The position numbers and the translations under genes were made by a program. The notes beneath the pieces are model-generated. The model was not told where the DNA came from. It worked only from the letters and a program-made list of their open reading frames with translations, and searched no databases. Shown here piece by piece: positions 8,021-18,955 of a stretch of 64,000 bases of DNA. The stretch spans positions 34,840 to 98,839 of the forward strand of contig SLTJ01000038.1 in NCBI GenBank assembly GCA_004347685.1, in the 5' to 3' direction. The number at the start of each line of letters is the position of its first letter. The stretch's first letter is position 1. The DNA is from Clostridia bacterium. Lineage in GTDB: Bacteria; Bacillota; DSM-521; Neomoorellales; SLTJ01.

Positions 8021-10060
8021 TTGATTCCCCATCGCGAAGTTTACTGGAACATTGAGGGTCACTTGTTGATTTACTTATTTCTTGTTATTGCCCTGATCTT
8101 CTTTTTCTACGGCTATTACCGCCTCTACAAGTACTGGCGCATCGGCCAACCCCGGGATCTTTCCGGTCACGCCTGGGAACGGATCAAGTCCGTCCTGGTG
8201 AATGCCTTTGGCCATGCCCGCGTCCTCCGGGAGACCTATCCTGGCATCATGCATTTTGCCATTTTCTGGGGCTTCCTGGTGATGGTGGTAGGCACCATCA
8301 TTGTTATGCTCGAAGCTGACTTGGGCTTTAAGCTCATTTATGGGAATTTCTATCTGTATTTTATGTCCCTGGGGCTGGATATGGCCGGCCTGGCTGCCAT
8401 TATTGGCATCGTTATGGCTATTATTCGCCGCTACGTCTTGCGGCCTGGGCGGCTGGATAACAAGCCGGATGACGCCTGGTCTCTTATACTTATCCTGGTG
8501 ATCTTGATAACAGGTTTTGTCCTGGAGGGTCTGCGAATCGCCGCCACGCGGCAGCCGTGGGATGTATGGTCGCCGGTCGGGTGGTTAATTGCCGGCTGGC
8601 TGGGACCGGCCGCTCCCTGGCAGGAGACGCTGCACCGGGTTTTGTGGTGGGCCCATATGGCCCTGGCCTTGGGCTTCATCGCTTATATTCCCTTTTCTAA
8701 GCTGTCGCATATCTTCCTCTCGCCCCTCAATCAGTATTACCGCTCCCTCGAGCCGAAGGGCGCCTTAATCAAGCTGGATTTGGAGAACGAGGAAGCAGAA
8801 AGCTTCGGGGTGGCCGCGGTAGAGCAATTCACGTGGAAAGATCTGTTTGACGCCGAGGCCTGTACCCGGTGCGGCCGCTGCCGGGACAACTGCCCGGCGC
8901 ATTTGAGCCAGAAGGCCCTCTGCCCGAAGAAGCTGATCCAGGATATCAAGGGCGAACTGGAAATAAAGGCTCCAGTGCTTTTGAGCGCCACGGCCGTCGG
9001 CGTGGAAGGGCAGGCAGCGGAGGCCGCGGCCTCCAGCGAGGCGGTCCAGTCTATCGCCAGCCGGGTCCTGATCGGCGAAGCGGTAAGCGAAGAGGAAATC
9101 TGGACCTGCACCACCTGCCGTTCCTGTATGGAGCAGTGCCCGGTGTTTGTGGAGCAGGTGCCCAAGCTGGTCGAAATGCGGCGTTACCTGGTGCTGACCG
9201 AAAGCCGCTTCCCGGCCGAAGCCCAGACTGCCTTCCGTAATATGGAGAACAACGGCAATCCGTGGGGTGTGGGCTGGGCCAACCGGGCTGACTGGGCCAC
9301 GGAGCTGGGGGTCAAGGTTGCCGCCGAGGACAGCGACATGGAGATCCTCTACTGGCCGGGCTGTGCCGGGGCCTTTGACGATCGCAATCGCCGGGTGGCC
9401 ACGGCCATGGTGAAGCTGTTGCAGGCCGCCGGCGTCAATTTCGGCATCCTGGGCACGGAAGAAAAATGCTGCGGAGACTCGGCCCGGCGTCTGGGCAATG
9501 AATATCTTTTCCAGATGCTAGTAGAGGAAAACGTGGAAACCATGAAAGGGTACAACGTCAAGAAGATTGTTACCCAGTGCCCGCATTGCTATAACACGCT
9601 GAAGAACGAGTACCCGCAGTTTGGCGGCGACTTTGAGGTCGTGCACCACACCCAGTACCTGCTGGAGCTGGTGAGCAGCGGCCGCCTCAAAGTACAAAAA
9701 CCTCTGGGCAAGCGGATCACCTATCACGATTCCTGCTACCTGGGCCGTTACAATGATATCTATCGCGAGCCAAGACAGTTGCTGCAGGCCGCCGGGGGGA
9801 CGCAGGTGCTGGAAATGGAGCGGCACCACAACCGGAGCTTCTGTTGCGGCGCCGGCGGCGGCCGCATGTGGTTGGAGGAACGGGAGGGACAGCGCATAAA
9901 CATCATGCGCACCGAGCAGGCCTTGGCTACTAATCCCGAAGTCGTCTGTACGGCCTGCCCCTTCTGCCTGACCATGCTGGGCGATGGCCTCAAAGACAAG
10001 GGCCTGGAGGAGCAGGTGGCCGCCATGGATATTGCCGAAATCCTGGCTGGCGCTGTCTAG
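8021..10060 (+). CDS. Membrane Fe-S oxidoreductase, ETF:menaquinone oxidoreductase (EMO)/HdrD-like
   Basis: 679-aa fusion of a membrane cytochrome-b/NarI-like domain and a soluble heterodisulfide-reductase-like Fe-S domain. The first ~230 residues hold about five hydrophobic helices (such as LLIYLFLVIALIFFFYGYY and FWGFLVMVVGTIIVML). At about residue 280 begins the first 4Fe-4S set, CTRCGRCRDNCP, followed by CTTCRSCMEQCP. Two CCG domains follow (EKCCGDSARRLG with QCPHC; SFCCGAGGGRMW with TACPFC). Next to etfBA this matches the EMO group that moves ETF electrons to menaquinone. TTG at 8021 is preferred (GAGGTGA at 8009–8015); GTG at 8012 overlaps that ribosome site. Confidence 0.85.
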   Translation: MIPHREVYWNIEGHLLIYLFLVIALIFFFYGYYRLYKYWRIGQPRDLSGHAWERIKSVLVNAFGHARVLRETYPGIMHFAIFWGFLVMVVGTIIVMLEADLGFKLIYGNFYLYFMSLGLDMAGLAAIIGIVMAIIRRYVLRPGRLDNKPDDAWSLILILVILITGFVLEGLRIAATRQPWDVWSPVGWLIAGWLGPAAPWQETLHRVLWWAHMALALGFIAYIPFSKLSHIFLSPLNQYYRSLEPKGALIKLDLENEEAESFGVAAVEQFTWKDLFDAEACTRCGRCRDNCPAHLSQKALCPKKLIQDIKGELEIKAPVLLSATAVGVEGQAAEAAASSEAVQSIASRVLIGEAVSEEEIWTCTTCRSCMEQCPVFVEQVPKLVEMRRYLVLTESRFPAEAQTAFRNMENNGNPWGVGWANRADWATELGVKVAAEDSDMEILYWPGCAGAFDDRNRRVATAMVKLLQAAGVNFGILGTEEKCCGDSARRLGNEYLFQMLVEENVETMKGYNVKKIVTQCPHCYNTLKNEYPQFGGDFEVVHHTQYLLELVSSGRLKVQKPLGKRITYHDSCYLGRYNDIYREPRQLLQAAGGTQVLEMERHHNRSFCCGAGGGRMWLEEREGQRINIMRTEQALATNPEVVCTACPFCLTMLGDGLKDKGLEEQVAAMDIAEILAGAV

Positions 10061-10252
10061 ACATAATGGAGGGGCCGGCCCCACTAGCGTTACGTAGGTT
10101 ATAGGGGAAGATCAGGACCCTCACCGAGCTACGAGCTAGGGAGGCCGGCTCATGTTGCCCGTGTCAAGGACCTGGCGATATGAAGACGACAGGCAGGAAT
10201 CCGCTCCTGGACGGCGAAGAATATCCTGGCTACATGGCCAGGAGGGATCATG

Positions 10253-11413
10253 ATGCGCATCGGTTTCTTCACCGACAGTTACCACCCGTACACCAGCGGC
10301 GTAGTACGGTCCCTGGAGATTTTTCAGGAGGAACTGCGCTGCCGCGGGCACCAGGTGTATATATTTGCCCCCAATTACCCGGACTGCCCCCCGGAGGAGG
10401 ATGTCTTCCGTTTTTTTTCCATCCCGGCGGTAACCCAGAAAAACTTTACCTTGGCTGTTCCCCTTTCACCAACTTTGAGCCGCAGGGTGAAATCTTTAGA
10501 GCTGGATATAGTTCATGTCCACTCCCCTTTTCTCTTGGGAAGCGTGGGAGCGCGCTGGGCCAGGCGGTTAGGCCTACCCCTGGTCTTCACCTACCATACC
10601 CGATATGAGGAATACGTGCACTATTTTCCTTTCTTTCCCCAGGTATCCCGGCCGGTGGTGCGCTACTACGTCAGGGATTTCAGCAATCGCTGTAATTTGG
10701 TCGTGGCTCCTAGCGGCAGCATGGCCGAGAAATTGCAGGGGGACGGAGTGAGGTCTCCGGTAACAGTTGTCCCCACGGGCATCAGGTACGCGCGGCTGCA
10801 GGGGGGGGAACCGGGATGGTTGCGCCACCGCTACGGTATCCCGGAGGGGGTGCCGGTCTTGCTGTACGTAGGGCGCCTGGCCAGGGAAAAAAATCTGGAA
10901 TTTCTCCTGGAGGCGTTTCAGCAGATTTTACGCCAGGAACCGGAGTGCCGGCTGGTAATGGTGGGGTCGGGGCCGGCCCGGGAGGAATTGGTACGTCGGG
11001 CGGCTCGTCTCGGCGTCGCAGGCCGGCTGGTTTTCACCGGGGTACTGCCGCCGCCAGAGGTAGCCAACTGTTATCAGGGAGCCGATCTTTTCCTCTTTGC
11101 TTCGCTGACCGAGACCCAGGGTTTGGTTTTGGTCGAGGCCATGGCGGCCGGACTGCCAGTGGTGGCGGTGCAGGCCGGCGGCGTGACGGATGTGCTGCAG
11201 GACGGCCGGCAGGGGTTTATCAGCCAGGAAAAGGTGCAGGACCTGGCGGCAAAGGCGCTTCTCTTGCTGCGTGACCCGGAACTTCGCCGACAGATGGGGG
11301 CGCGGGCCCGGGAGCGTGCGCAGGAGTTTACTGCCGAGCGCTGTACCGACCGCTTGCTTGCGGCCTATAACCTGGTACTGACTCAAGAGACGCGGTTTAG
11401 CCGGGCCGGGTAA
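10253..11413 (+). CDS. Glycosyltransferase family 4 protein (diacylglycerol glucosyltransferase-like)
   Basis: Cytosolic or membrane-peripheral GT-B glycosyltransferase, 386 aa. The N-terminal acceptor domain starts MRIGFFTDSYHPYTSGVV and has VHVHSPFLLG and FTYHTRYEEY. The C-terminal donor domain has LLYVGRLAREKN, VMVGSGP and the EX7E-type motif ETQGLVLVEAMAAG. These patterns are common in 1,2-diacylglycerol 3-glucosyltransferases and mannosyltransferases, so a membrane glycolipid role is possible but the substrate is not determined by sequence. AGGAGGG at 10240–10246 favours ATG 10253 over the adjacent ATG 10250. It stands alone between the Fe-S protein and the convergent CBS gene. Confidence 0.85.
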   Translation: MRIGFFTDSYHPYTSGVVRSLEIFQEELRCRGHQVYIFAPNYPDCPPEEDVFRFFSIPAVTQKNFTLAVPLSPTLSRRVKSLELDIVHVHSPFLLGSVGARWARRLGLPLVFTYHTRYEEYVHYFPFFPQVSRPVVRYYVRDFSNRCNLVVAPSGSMAEKLQGDGVRSPVTVVPTGIRYARLQGGEPGWLRHRYGIPEGVPVLLYVGRLAREKNLEFLLEAFQQILRQEPECRLVMVGSGPAREELVRRAARLGVAGRLVFTGVLPPPEVANCYQGADLFLFASLTETQGLVLVEAMAAGLPVVAVQAGGVTDVLQDGRQGFISQEKVQDLAAKALLLLRDPELRRQMGARARERAQEFTAERCTDRLLAAYNLVLTQETRFSRAG

Positions 11414-11444
11414 GAGGGTGGGGTTAGAGGTCGGACCGGCCGCC

Positions 11445-11906
11445 TCAATGTTTCTCCTTGAACCTTTGGCTGAGGGCGCGGACGATGTCGCCGCGGCTGA
11501 TCAACCCCACCAGCACATTGTCCCGCACTACCGGGACCTTCTTTATCTTCCGGTCGCTCATGAGGGCCGCCACCATGCCCAGTTCGGTATCTTCGCCGGC
11601 GGTGGCCACGCGGCGGGTCATGATATTCCGTACTGGCACGTCTATCAGTTCTCTGGCCTTGTCCTCGAGCTGGGTCATGTCGGCAAAGACAAAAATGTCC
11701 GTGAGCACATCCACCACCATGGGCCGGTGGGTACGGATATGCTTCATCAGGTCGCCGTCGGTAATGATACCGAGGACTTCATTCCGGTCGTTCACCACCG
11801 GCAGGCCGCCGATCTTGTTTTCGGCCAGCAGGTGGATGACCTCACCCACAGTGGCGTCTTCCCCCACCTTGATAACTTCGCGGACCATGATATCCTTGGC
11901 CAGCAA
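11445..11906 (-). CDS. CBS domain protein
   Basis: 153-aa cytosolic protein made of two CBS repeats and nothing else: the first from DIMVREVIKV through GGLPVVNDRNEVLGIITDGDL, the second from VRNIMTRRVATAGEDTEL through KVPVVRDNVLVGLISRGDIV. Tandem CBS pairs bind adenine nucleotides and act as energy sensors in many proteins; the partner here is unknown. TTG start at 11906 with GGGGTGAT upstream. It is transcribed on the minus strand, away from uvrB, with a likely promoter at 11972–11977. Confidence 0.88.
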   Translation of the reverse strand: MLAKDIMVREVIKVGEDATVGEVIHLLAENKIGGLPVVNDRNEVLGIITDGDLMKHIRTHRPMVVDVLTDIFVFADMTQLEDKARELIDVPVRNIMTRRVATAGEDTELGMVAALMSDRKIKKVPVVRDNVLVGLISRGDIVRALSQRFKEKH

Positions 11907-11971
11907 TTCTTTATCACCCCATCAGTTTTTTGGCTGTGGCGCAGACCAGAAAAATATTTGCCCTCTGATCA

Positions 11972-11977
11972 ATTATA
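11972..11977 (-). promoter_or_regulatory. -10 box for the CBS gene
   Basis: The minus strand reads GGTATAATTG, a consensus TATAAT, about 66 bases before the CBS start codon. The corresponding -35 region (TCTTTT) is poor, so the promoter is only moderately supported. Confidence 0.45.
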
Positions 11978-12107
11978 CCATAATCACGGTGAGAAAAGAT
12001 GTTTTTTTGGCTTGTGGATTTTGTTTATACCTCCCTTCCCTTAGGCCTACCTCTTTGGTACAATATAAAGATAGAGACCTCCAACCTTTGGTTTATGGTG
12101 AGCGAGT

Positions 12108-14093
12108 ATGGATGAGTTTGTGTTGAGAAGTGAATTTGCCCCCCGGGGGGATCAGCCCCGGGCCGTCCGGCAACTGCTGAGCGGGCTGGAAAAGGGGTAC
12201 CGGCATCAGACCCTTCTGGGCGTAACCGGCAGCGGCAAGACGTATACCATGGCCTGTGTTATTGCGGCCGTACAGCGGCCCACCTTGGTTATTGCACCCA
12301 ACAAGACCCTGGCCGCCCAGCTCTGCGGCGAGTTCAAGGAGTTCTTCCCGCAGGCCGCCGTGGAGTATTTTGTCAGCTACTATGACTACTACCAGCCTGA
12401 GGCCTACGTGCCCCAGACCGACACGTATATCGAAAAGGACTCTTCCATCAACGACGAGATAGATAAGATGCGCCACGCGGCCACGGCTGCGGCCTTGGAG
12501 CGGCGGGACGTGATTATCGTGGCCAGCGTCTCCTGCATCTACGGCCTGGGCTCGCCACAGGACTACCAGCAGTTGATGCTTTCCCTGCGGGAGGGAGAGG
12601 AATACGAACGCGACCAGGTGCTGCGGCGGCTGGTCGCCATCCAGTACCAGCGGAACGACCTCACGTTTACCCGCGGTACCTTCCGGGTCCACGGCGATGT
12701 GGTGGAAGTGTTCCCCGCCGGGTTTGACGAACGGGCCATCCGCATGGAGTTCTTCGGCGACGAGGTAGAGCGCATCCTGGAGTTTGACCCCCTCACCGGC
12801 GAGGTCGTGGCCCGGCGCCGCCATGTCTCTATCTTTCCGGCCAGCCATTACGTGATAGAAGAAGATAAGATGGAGCGGGCCCTGGCGGCTATCGAGCAGG
12901 AACTGGAGGAAAGGCTGGCGGAACTCCGCGCCCGGGACAAGCTGCTGGAGGCCCAGCGGTTGGAGCAGCGCACCCGGTATGACCTGGAAATGATGCGGGA
13001 GATGGGGTTCTGTAAGGGGATCGAGAACTATTCCCGCCACCTCACCGGACGGCAGCCGGGGGAACCGCCCTATACCCTGCTGGACTATCTCCCGGAGGAT
13101 TTCCTGCTTTTTATTGACGAATCCCACGTTACCGTGCCGCAGATCGGCGGCATGTTCGCCGGAGACTATTCCCGCAAGAAAACCCTGGTGGAATACGGCT
13201 TCCGCTTGCCGTCGGCCCTGGATAACCGGCCCCTGACTTTTGCCGAGTTCACGGCCAGGGTCGGCCAGGCCGTTTACGTTTCCGCCACCCCGGGACCGTA
13301 CGAGCTGGAGCGCAGCCAGCAGATAGTGGAGCAGATTGTCAGGCCCACCGGGCTGGTGGACCCGGAGGTAGTGGTGCGGCCGGTGAGCGGCCAGATAGAC
13401 GACCTGCTGGAGGAAATCCGCCGGCGGGCGGATAAAGGTCACCGGGTACTGGTGACCACCCTGACCAAGCGCATGGCCGAAAACCTGTGCGACTACCTGC
13501 GGGAAGCCGGGGTGCGGGTGCGGTACATGCACTCGGAGATAAACGTCATTGAGCGCATGGAGATTATCCGCGGCCTGCGCCTGGGAGAGTTTGACGTGCT
13601 GGTGGGCATTAATCTCCTGCGGGAAGGACTGGACCTGCCGGAGGTATCCTTGGTGGCCATCCTGGACGCCGACAAGGAAGGGTTTTTGCGCTCCGAGCGT
13701 TCTCTCATCCAGACCATGGGCCGGGCCGCCCGAAATGTGGAGGGGCAGGTCCTCATGTATGCCGATACCGTCACTGACTCGATGCGCCGGGCCATTGAGG
13801 AAACCAACCGCCGGCGGCAGTTGCAACTGGCCTATAACCAAGAGCACGGGATCACGCCCCAGACGGTGCGCAAGGGCATTCGCGATCCCATTGAGGTTTC
13901 CCGGGTGGCCGAGGAGCGGGCCCGGTACCCGACCGAACGCCGGGAAAAGCTAAAGCTGGGGCCGCGGGAGTTGCGCCAGACCATTAAGGAGCTGGAACAG
14001 GAGATGCGCCAGGCGGCCCGGCAACTGGAGTTCGAAAAGGCGGCGCAACTGCGGGATGTCCTTATCGAACTGCGGCAGGAGCTTTCTGGGTAA
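12108..14093 (+). CDS. uvrB: UvrABC system protein B
   Basis: Damage-verifying helicase-like subunit of nucleotide excision repair, 661 aa, normal length. Walker A is [10 protein letters not shown] near residue 40. The beta-hairpin that grips DNA is [12 protein letters not shown]. Motif II is FIDESHVT, motif [15 protein letters not shown] and motif [15 protein letters not shown] domain for UvrC/UvrA contact closes the protein ([16 protein letters not shown]). ATG at 12108 has only a weak ribosome site (GGTGAGCGAG). A TACAAT sequence at 12058–12063 may be the -10 box. It heads the uvrB–uvrA–uvrC group. Confidence 0.97.
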   Translation: MDEFVLRSEFAPRGDQPRAVRQLLSGLEKGYRHQTLLGVTGSGKTYTMACVIAAVQRPTLVIAPNKTLAAQLCGEFKEFFPQAAVEYFVSYYDYYQPEAYVPQTDTYIEKDSSINDEIDKMRHAATAAALERRDVIIVASVSCIYGLGSPQDYQQLMLSLREGEEYERDQVLRRLVAIQYQRNDLTFTRGTFRVHGDVVEVFPAGFDERAIRMEFFGDEVERILEFDPLTGEVVARRRHVSIFPASHYVIEEDKMERALAAIEQELEERLAELRARDKLLEAQRLEQRTRYDLEMMREMGFCKGIENYSRHLTGRQPGEPPYTLLDYLPEDFLLFIDESHVTVPQIGGMFAGDYSRKKTLVEYGFRLPSALDNRPLTFAEFTARVGQAVYVSATPGPYELERSQQIVEQIVRPTGLVDPEVVVRPVSGQIDDLLEEIRRRADKGHRVLVTTLTKRMAENLCDYLREAGVRVRYMHSEINVIERMEIIRGLRLGEFDVLVGINLLREGLDLPEVSLVAILDADKEGFLRSERSLIQTMGRAARNVEGQVLMYADTVTDSMRRAIEETNRRRQLQLAYNQEHGITPQTVRKGIRDPIEVSRVAEERARYPTERREKLKLGPRELRQTIKELEQEMRQAARQLEFEKAAQLRDVLIELRQELSG

Positions 14094-14189
14094 ACGGTAG
14101 GGGCCTTTTGTGGCATAATAGGGCGAGGAGTTAGGCAGCTCGATTTCTCGATTGTTGCTTTCCGACTTCCGGTTTATGGGGGTTTGTGG

Positions 14190-17069
14190 TTGGGGCAAGA
14201 AGATATTATCGTCAGAGGAGCCCGGGTCCACAATCTGAAGAACATTGACGTGGTCATCCCCCGGAACCGGCTGGTAGTCATTACCGGCCTTAGCGGGTCC
14301 GGCAAGTCCTCGCTGGCCTTCGATACCATTTACGCCGAAGGCCAGCGGCGGTACGTGGAATCCCTTTCGGCCTATGCTAGGCAATTCCTGGGACAGATGG
14401 ATAAACCTGACGTGGATTATATCGCCGGACTTTCTCCGGCCATTTCCATTGACCAGAAGACTACCAGCCACAATCCCCGTTCCACTGTGGGCACGGTGAC
14501 GGAGATTTACGATTACCTGCGCCTGCTTTTTGCCCGGGTGGGCCGGCCCCACTGCCCTAACTGCGGCCGGCCCATTGTTTCCCAGACGGTCTCCCAGATG
14601 GTGGATACGGTGATGGCCTACCCGGAGGGGACCCGTTTCCTGGTGCTGGCACCCCTGGTGCGGGGCCGTAAGGGAGAATACCGGAAGCTCCTGGAGGACT
14701 TGCGCCGCCAGGGGTACGTCCGGGCGCGGGTGGACGGAGAGGTGGTGGAACTGGAGGGGCAAGGGCCCGGGCTGGATAAGAATAAGAAGCATACCATTGA
14801 AGCGGTGGTTGACCGGCTGGTGGTGCGGCCGGGCGTGGCCGGCCGGCTGGCGGAGTCCTTGGAGACAGCTCTGGGGCTGGCCGAAGGCCTGGCCGTGGTG
14901 CAAGTGCTGGAGGGCGAAGAAATCGTCTTCAGCAGCAAGTTTGCCTGCAGCGAGTGTGGCATGAGCCTGGCCGAAGTGTCGCCGCGCCTCTTCTCCTTCA
15001 ACAGCCCTTACGGGGCCTGCCCGGAGTGCGGCGGCCTGGGGTTTACCCGGGTGGTGGACCCGGAACTGGTTATTCCTGATAAGAGATTGACTTTACGCCA
15101 GGGAGCCATCGCCCCCTGGCGCTTATCCAGTCATTATTATCCCCGGCTGCTGGAGACTCTGGCCCGGCGCCACGGCTTCAGTCTGGACGTGCCAGTGGCC
15201 GAGCTGGCCGCCGAGCACCTGGACCTTATCCTTTACGGCAGCGGGGAAGAGGAACTCTCATTTTCCTATACCAACCGCTTTGGCCACACCCGCCACCACC
15301 AGCGGCCCTTTGCCGGGGTGGTAAACCACTTGGCCCGGGCTTACCGCGAAGCTGCTTCGGATCAAGAGCGGCAGGAGATCGAAGCCTATATGACCGCCCG
15401 GCCTTGCCCCAGGTGCCAGGGCCGGCGTTTGAAACCCGAGGCCCTGGCGGTGTTGGTGGCCGGGAAAAATATTTCCGAAGTGGCCGGCATGACCGTCAGC
15501 CTGGCCCGCTCCTTCCTCGCTTCTCTGACCCTGACCTCCAGGGAGCAGTTGATTGCCCGCCAGATATTGAAGGAAATCCAGAACCGGCTGGGTTTCCTGG
15601 AAAACGTGGGCCTGGACTACCTGACCCTGGACCGGGCCGCAGCCACCCTTTCCGGCGGCGAGGCCCAGCGCATCCGGCTGGCCACCCAGATCGGCTCCCA
15701 GTTGGTCGGGGTGCTGTATGTGCTGGACGAGCCCAGCATCGGCCTGCACCCGCGGGACAACTCTCGCCTAATCGCTACCCTGAAGCAGCTTCGCGATCTG
15801 GGCAATACCATCATCGTGGTGGAGCACGACGAAGACACCATCCGGGCGGCCGACTACGTCATTGACATCGGTCCCGGGGCCGGGGCCGGCGGCGGCCGGG
15901 TGGTGGCGGCGGGTAGCGTAGACGAGGTATGTGCCGTGGACGAATCCCTTACCGGGCAGTTTCTTACCGGCCAGCGGTCCATCCCCTTGCCGGCCGCGCG
16001 TAGGCCGGGCAATGGCAAGTGGCTGAGGATTACCGGGGGCCGGGAGAATAACCTGAAGGATATTGACGTGGCCTTTCCCCTGGGCTGCTTTGTCTGTGTC
16101 ACCGGTGTTTCCGGCTCCGGCAAGAGCACCCTGGTCAACGACATCCTGTACAAGGCCCTGGCGGCAAAACTGAACCGGGCGCGGGAGAAGGCCGGCCGGT
16201 ACCGGGAGATAACGGGATGCGAGCACCTGGAAAAGGTGGTCAGCGTGGACCAGTCCCCCATCGGGCGCACGCCCCGTTCCAACCCAGCTACCTATACCGG
16301 CACCTTCGACCATATTCGGGAATTATTTGCCAGCACGCCGGAAGCCCGGATGCGCGGCTACAAGGCCGGCCGTTTCAGCTTCAACGTTCGCGGCGGCCGC
16401 TGTGAGGCCTGCCAGGGCGATGGCATCATCAAGATCGAAATGCACTTCCTGCCGGATGTCTATGTCCCCTGCGAAGTCTGTAAAGGGCAGCGGTACAACC
16501 GGGAAACGCTGGAGATTCACTATCGGGGCCAGACAATTGCCGACGTGCTGGCCATGACGGTAGACGAGGCGGTGGAGTTTTTCCGCCACCATCCCCGCAT
16601 TTTCCGCAAGCTGAAGACAGTGCAGGACGTGGGATTGGGGTATATCCAGTTGGGCCAGCCCGCTACCACTCTTTCCGGCGGCGAGGCCCAGCGGGTAAAG
16701 CTGGCCGCCGAGCTTTCCCGCCGCTCCAACGGCCGCGCCCTTTACGTCCTGGATGAGCCCACTACCGGCCTGCACGCGGCTGATGTGGCCAGGCTGCTGG
16801 AGGTGCTCAACCGCCTCACGGATACCGGCAATACCGTGGTGGTTATCGAGCATAACCTGGACGTGATCAAGTCGGCTGATTATATCATTGACTTGGGGCC
16901 CGAGGGCGGGGACGGGGGTGGGTATGTGGTGGCCCGTGGCACCCCGGAGGAAGTAAGCCGGGTACCGGAATCCTATACCGGCGCTTTCCTGCGCCGGATT
17001 CTAGAAACAGCTCCTCAAGCGGAGGAGAACGGGGCTCCGGAGGCGAAAAAAAGGGCAGAGGTTTGTTAA
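14190..17069 (+). CDS. uvrA: UvrABC system protein A
   Basis: Damage-sensing ABC ATPase dimer of excision repair, 959 aa. Two ATPase modules are complete: Walker [10 protein letters not shown] with signature [16 protein letters not shown], and [10 protein letters not shown] with [16 protein letters not shown]. Zinc-binding cysteine pairs occur in CPNCGRP, CSECGM…CPECGG, CPRCQG, and CEACQGDG…CEVCKGQ. TTG at 14190 is preferred because GGGGG at 14178–14182 lies 7 bases upstream; TTG 14184 is too close. It starts 96 bases after uvrB. Confidence 0.97.
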   Translation: MGQEDIIVRGARVHNLKNIDVVIPRNRLVVITGLSGSGKSSLAFDTIYAEGQRRYVESLSAYARQFLGQMDKPDVDYIAGLSPAISIDQKTTSHNPRSTVGTVTEIYDYLRLLFARVGRPHCPNCGRPIVSQTVSQMVDTVMAYPEGTRFLVLAPLVRGRKGEYRKLLEDLRRQGYVRARVDGEVVELEGQGPGLDKNKKHTIEAVVDRLVVRPGVAGRLAESLETALGLAEGLAVVQVLEGEEIVFSSKFACSECGMSLAEVSPRLFSFNSPYGACPECGGLGFTRVVDPELVIPDKRLTLRQGAIAPWRLSSHYYPRLLETLARRHGFSLDVPVAELAAEHLDLILYGSGEEELSFSYTNRFGHTRHHQRPFAGVVNHLARAYREAASDQERQEIEAYMTARPCPRCQGRRLKPEALAVLVAGKNISEVAGMTVSLARSFLASLTLTSREQLIARQILKEIQNRLGFLENVGLDYLTLDRAAATLSGGEAQRIRLATQIGSQLVGVLYVLDEPSIGLHPRDNSRLIATLKQLRDLGNTIIVVEHDEDTIRAADYVIDIGPGAGAGGGRVVAAGSVDEVCAVDESLTGQFLTGQRSIPLPAARRPGNGKWLRITGGRENNLKDIDVAFPLGCFVCVTGVSGSGKSTLVNDILYKALAAKLNRAREKAGRYREITGCEHLEKVVSVDQSPIGRTPRSNPATYTGTFDHIRELFASTPEARMRGYKAGRFSFNVRGGRCEACQGDGIIKIEMHFLPDVYVPCEVCKGQRYNRETLEIHYRGQTIADVLAMTVDEAVEFFRHHPRIFRKLKTVQDVGLGYIQLGQPATTLSGGEAQRVKLAAELSRRSNGRALYVLDEPTTGLHAADVARLLEVLNRLTDTGNTVVVIEHNLDVIKSADYIIDLGPEGGDGGGYVVARGTPEEVSRVPESYTGAFLRRILETAPQAEENGAPEAKKRAEVC

Positions 17070-17084
17070 GGGAGGGAAGCCGAA

Positions 17085-18926
17085 ACGGACCTCGCGGAAA
17101 AGCTGGCGCAACTGCCGGACAATCCAGGCGTATACCTGATGCGGGACGCCGCAGGAGAAATAATCTATGTGGGCAAGGCCGGCTCCCTCAAGAACCGGGT
17201 GCGGTCCTACTTTCACAGCCCTGCCTCACAGCCGCCCAAGGTACAGGTGATGATGCGCCACGTGGCCGACCTGGAGTACATCATTACCCGCTCCGAAGTG
17301 GAGGCCTTGGTGCTGGAGTGCAACCTGATCAAGAGCTACCGGCCCTATTACAATATTAACCTCAAGGACGACAAGAGCTATCCGTACCTTAAGGTGGCCG
17401 TGAACCAGGAGTTTCCCTACATGACGGTGACCAGACAAAGGGTTCGGGACGGCTCCCGCTACTTCGGCCCGTACACCAATGTCGGGGCCCTGCAAGACAC
17501 CCTGCGCTGGTTACGGCGTTACTTCAGCCTGCGTACCTGCCGCGGCGGGGTGTGGAAGGAGGCCTGCCGCAGCCGCCGGCCCTGCCTGGACGGGCATATC
17601 GGCCGATGCATCGCCCCCTGCAGCGGTGCGGTGAGCCCGGAAGCATACCGGGTCATGGTGCAGGAACTGATCCTCTTCCTGGAGGGCAAGGGAGACGACC
17701 TGGTGCACCGCCTGGAGGAAAAAATGCGGCAGGCGGCCGAGAGGCTGGCCTTTGAGGAGGCGGCCAAATGGCGGGATCAGCTCGCAGCCATGCGCCAGGT
17801 GCTGGCCCGGCAGCAGATGGCTACTGAGAGGACTGGGGACCAGGATTACCTGGGGGTGGCCCATGAGGGGAGCCTGGCCTGCGTGCAGGTCTTCTTCGTG
17901 CGGGACGGCCGGGTGACGGGCCGGGAGCATTTTTACCTGGACGGGGAGGGTGGACTGGATCCGGGGGAGGCCCTGGCCGCCTTCATCCAGCAGTATTATA
18001 GTGGTGCCGGCTACGTGCCGGAAGAAATGGTTCTCTCGCTGCCCCCACCCGGGCAGGAAGTTATGCAGGAGTGGTTGAGCCAGCGGCGGGGAAAGAAAGT
18101 GCACCTGACGGTGCCGGTACGGGGGGAGAGAAGGCAACTCCTTTCCTTGGTGGAAGAAAACGCTCGCCTGCTCCTGAATACGAAGGCGGCCGGGCAGAGG
18201 CGGGAGACTGAAGGTGTGCTGGCGCTCCAGGAGGTTCTGGGCTTACCGGTTGCGCCCGGCCGGATAGAGTGCTATGATGTTTCCAACCTGCAAGGAAGTA
18301 ATGCGGTCGGCTCCATGGTGGTTTTTAGGCACGGCCGGGCGGTCAAAGGCGAATACCGCCGTTTCCAGATCAGAGGCGTTAGCGGCCCGGATGATTACGC
18401 TTCGCTGCGGGAAGTTTTGGGCCGCAGATTTCGCCGCCTGCAGGCCGGGGACCCCAGGTTTGCCGCCGCGCCGGACTTGATCCTCATTGACGGCGGCAAG
18501 GGCCAGTTAAGCGCGGCCATCCAGGTTATGAACGAAATGGAGGTGGGCCATATCCCGGTTTTCGGGCTGGCCAAGCGGGAGGAGGAAATCTTTGTCCCGG
18601 GTACGGCTGAGCCAGTCCGGCTGCCCCGAGATTCGGCGGCCCTGCAGTTGCTGCAGCGGGTCCGGGACGAAGCCCACCGTTTTGCCGTGACCTACCACCG
18701 TCAGTTAAGGGGACAGCAACTGACGGGATCCACCCTGGACGCTGTGGCCGGGATCGGCCCACGGCGCAAGGCGGCCCTCCTGCAGGCCTTTGGCTCGGTG
18801 GCCAGGATGCGGGAGGCCAGCCTGGAAGAACTGACCGCGGTGCCGGGAATGAATCGTCAGGCGGCCGGGAGATTGTATGCGCATCTGCATTCTGAGGGGC
18901 GGTTGCCGGCTGAAGGTGGGAGTTAG
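17085..18926 (+). CDS. uvrC: UvrABC system protein C, apparent ACG start
   Basis: Dual-incision nuclease of excision repair, 613 aa. It has a GIY-YIG domain (GVYLMRDAAGEIIYVGKAGS), a UVR domain (AFEEAAKWRDQLAAM), a UvrC homology/RNase H-like domain (ECYDVSNLQGSN, DLILIDGGKGQL) and C-terminal helix-hairpin-helix motifs (VAGIGPRRKAALLQAFGS). The conserved N-terminus DLAEKLAQLPDNPGVYLM is encoded, but its first codon is ACG at 17085. GGAGGG at 17071–17076 sits 8 bases before it. Between the uvrA stop in the same frame and ATG 17139 there is no ATG, GTG or TTG. Starting at 17139 would delete the GIY-YIG first strand. So either ACG initiates or an ATG was mutated or misread. Confidence 0.93.
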   Translation, partial: TDLAEKLAQLPDNPGVYLMRDAAGEIIYVGKAGSLKNRVRSYFHSPASQPPKVQVMMRHVADLEYIITRSEVEALVLECNLIKSYRPYYNINLKDDKSYPYLKVAVNQEFPYMTVTRQRVRDGSRYFGPYTNVGALQDTLRWLRRYFSLRTCRGGVWKEACRSRRPCLDGHIGRCIAPCSGAVSPEAYRVMVQELILFLEGKGDDLVHRLEEKMRQAAERLAFEEAAKWRDQLAAMRQVLARQQMATERTGDQDYLGVAHEGSLACVQVFFVRDGRVTGREHFYLDGEGGLDPGEALAAFIQQYYSGAGYVPEEMVLSLPPPGQEVMQEWLSQRRGKKVHLTVPVRGERRQLLSLVEENARLLLNTKAAGQRRETEGVLALQEVLGLPVAPGRIECYDVSNLQGSNAVGSMVVFRHGRAVKGEYRRFQIRGVSGPDDYASLREVLGRRFRRLQAGDPRFAAAPDLILIDGGKGQLSAAIQVMNEMEVGHIPVFGLAKREEEIFVPGTAEPVRLPRDSAALQLLQRVRDEAHRFAVTYHRQLRGQQLTGSTLDAVAGIGPRRKAALLQAFGSVARMREASLEELTAVPGMNRQAAGRLYAHLHSEGRLPAEGGS

Positions 18927-18955
18927 CCAGCGCATGCTGGGGAGGGGGCCCGCAG

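Noticed and set aside
10068..10085. GGGGCCGGCCCC palindrome after the membrane Fe-S gene, considered as a terminator
   Set aside because: It leaves almost no loop and no U-run follows.
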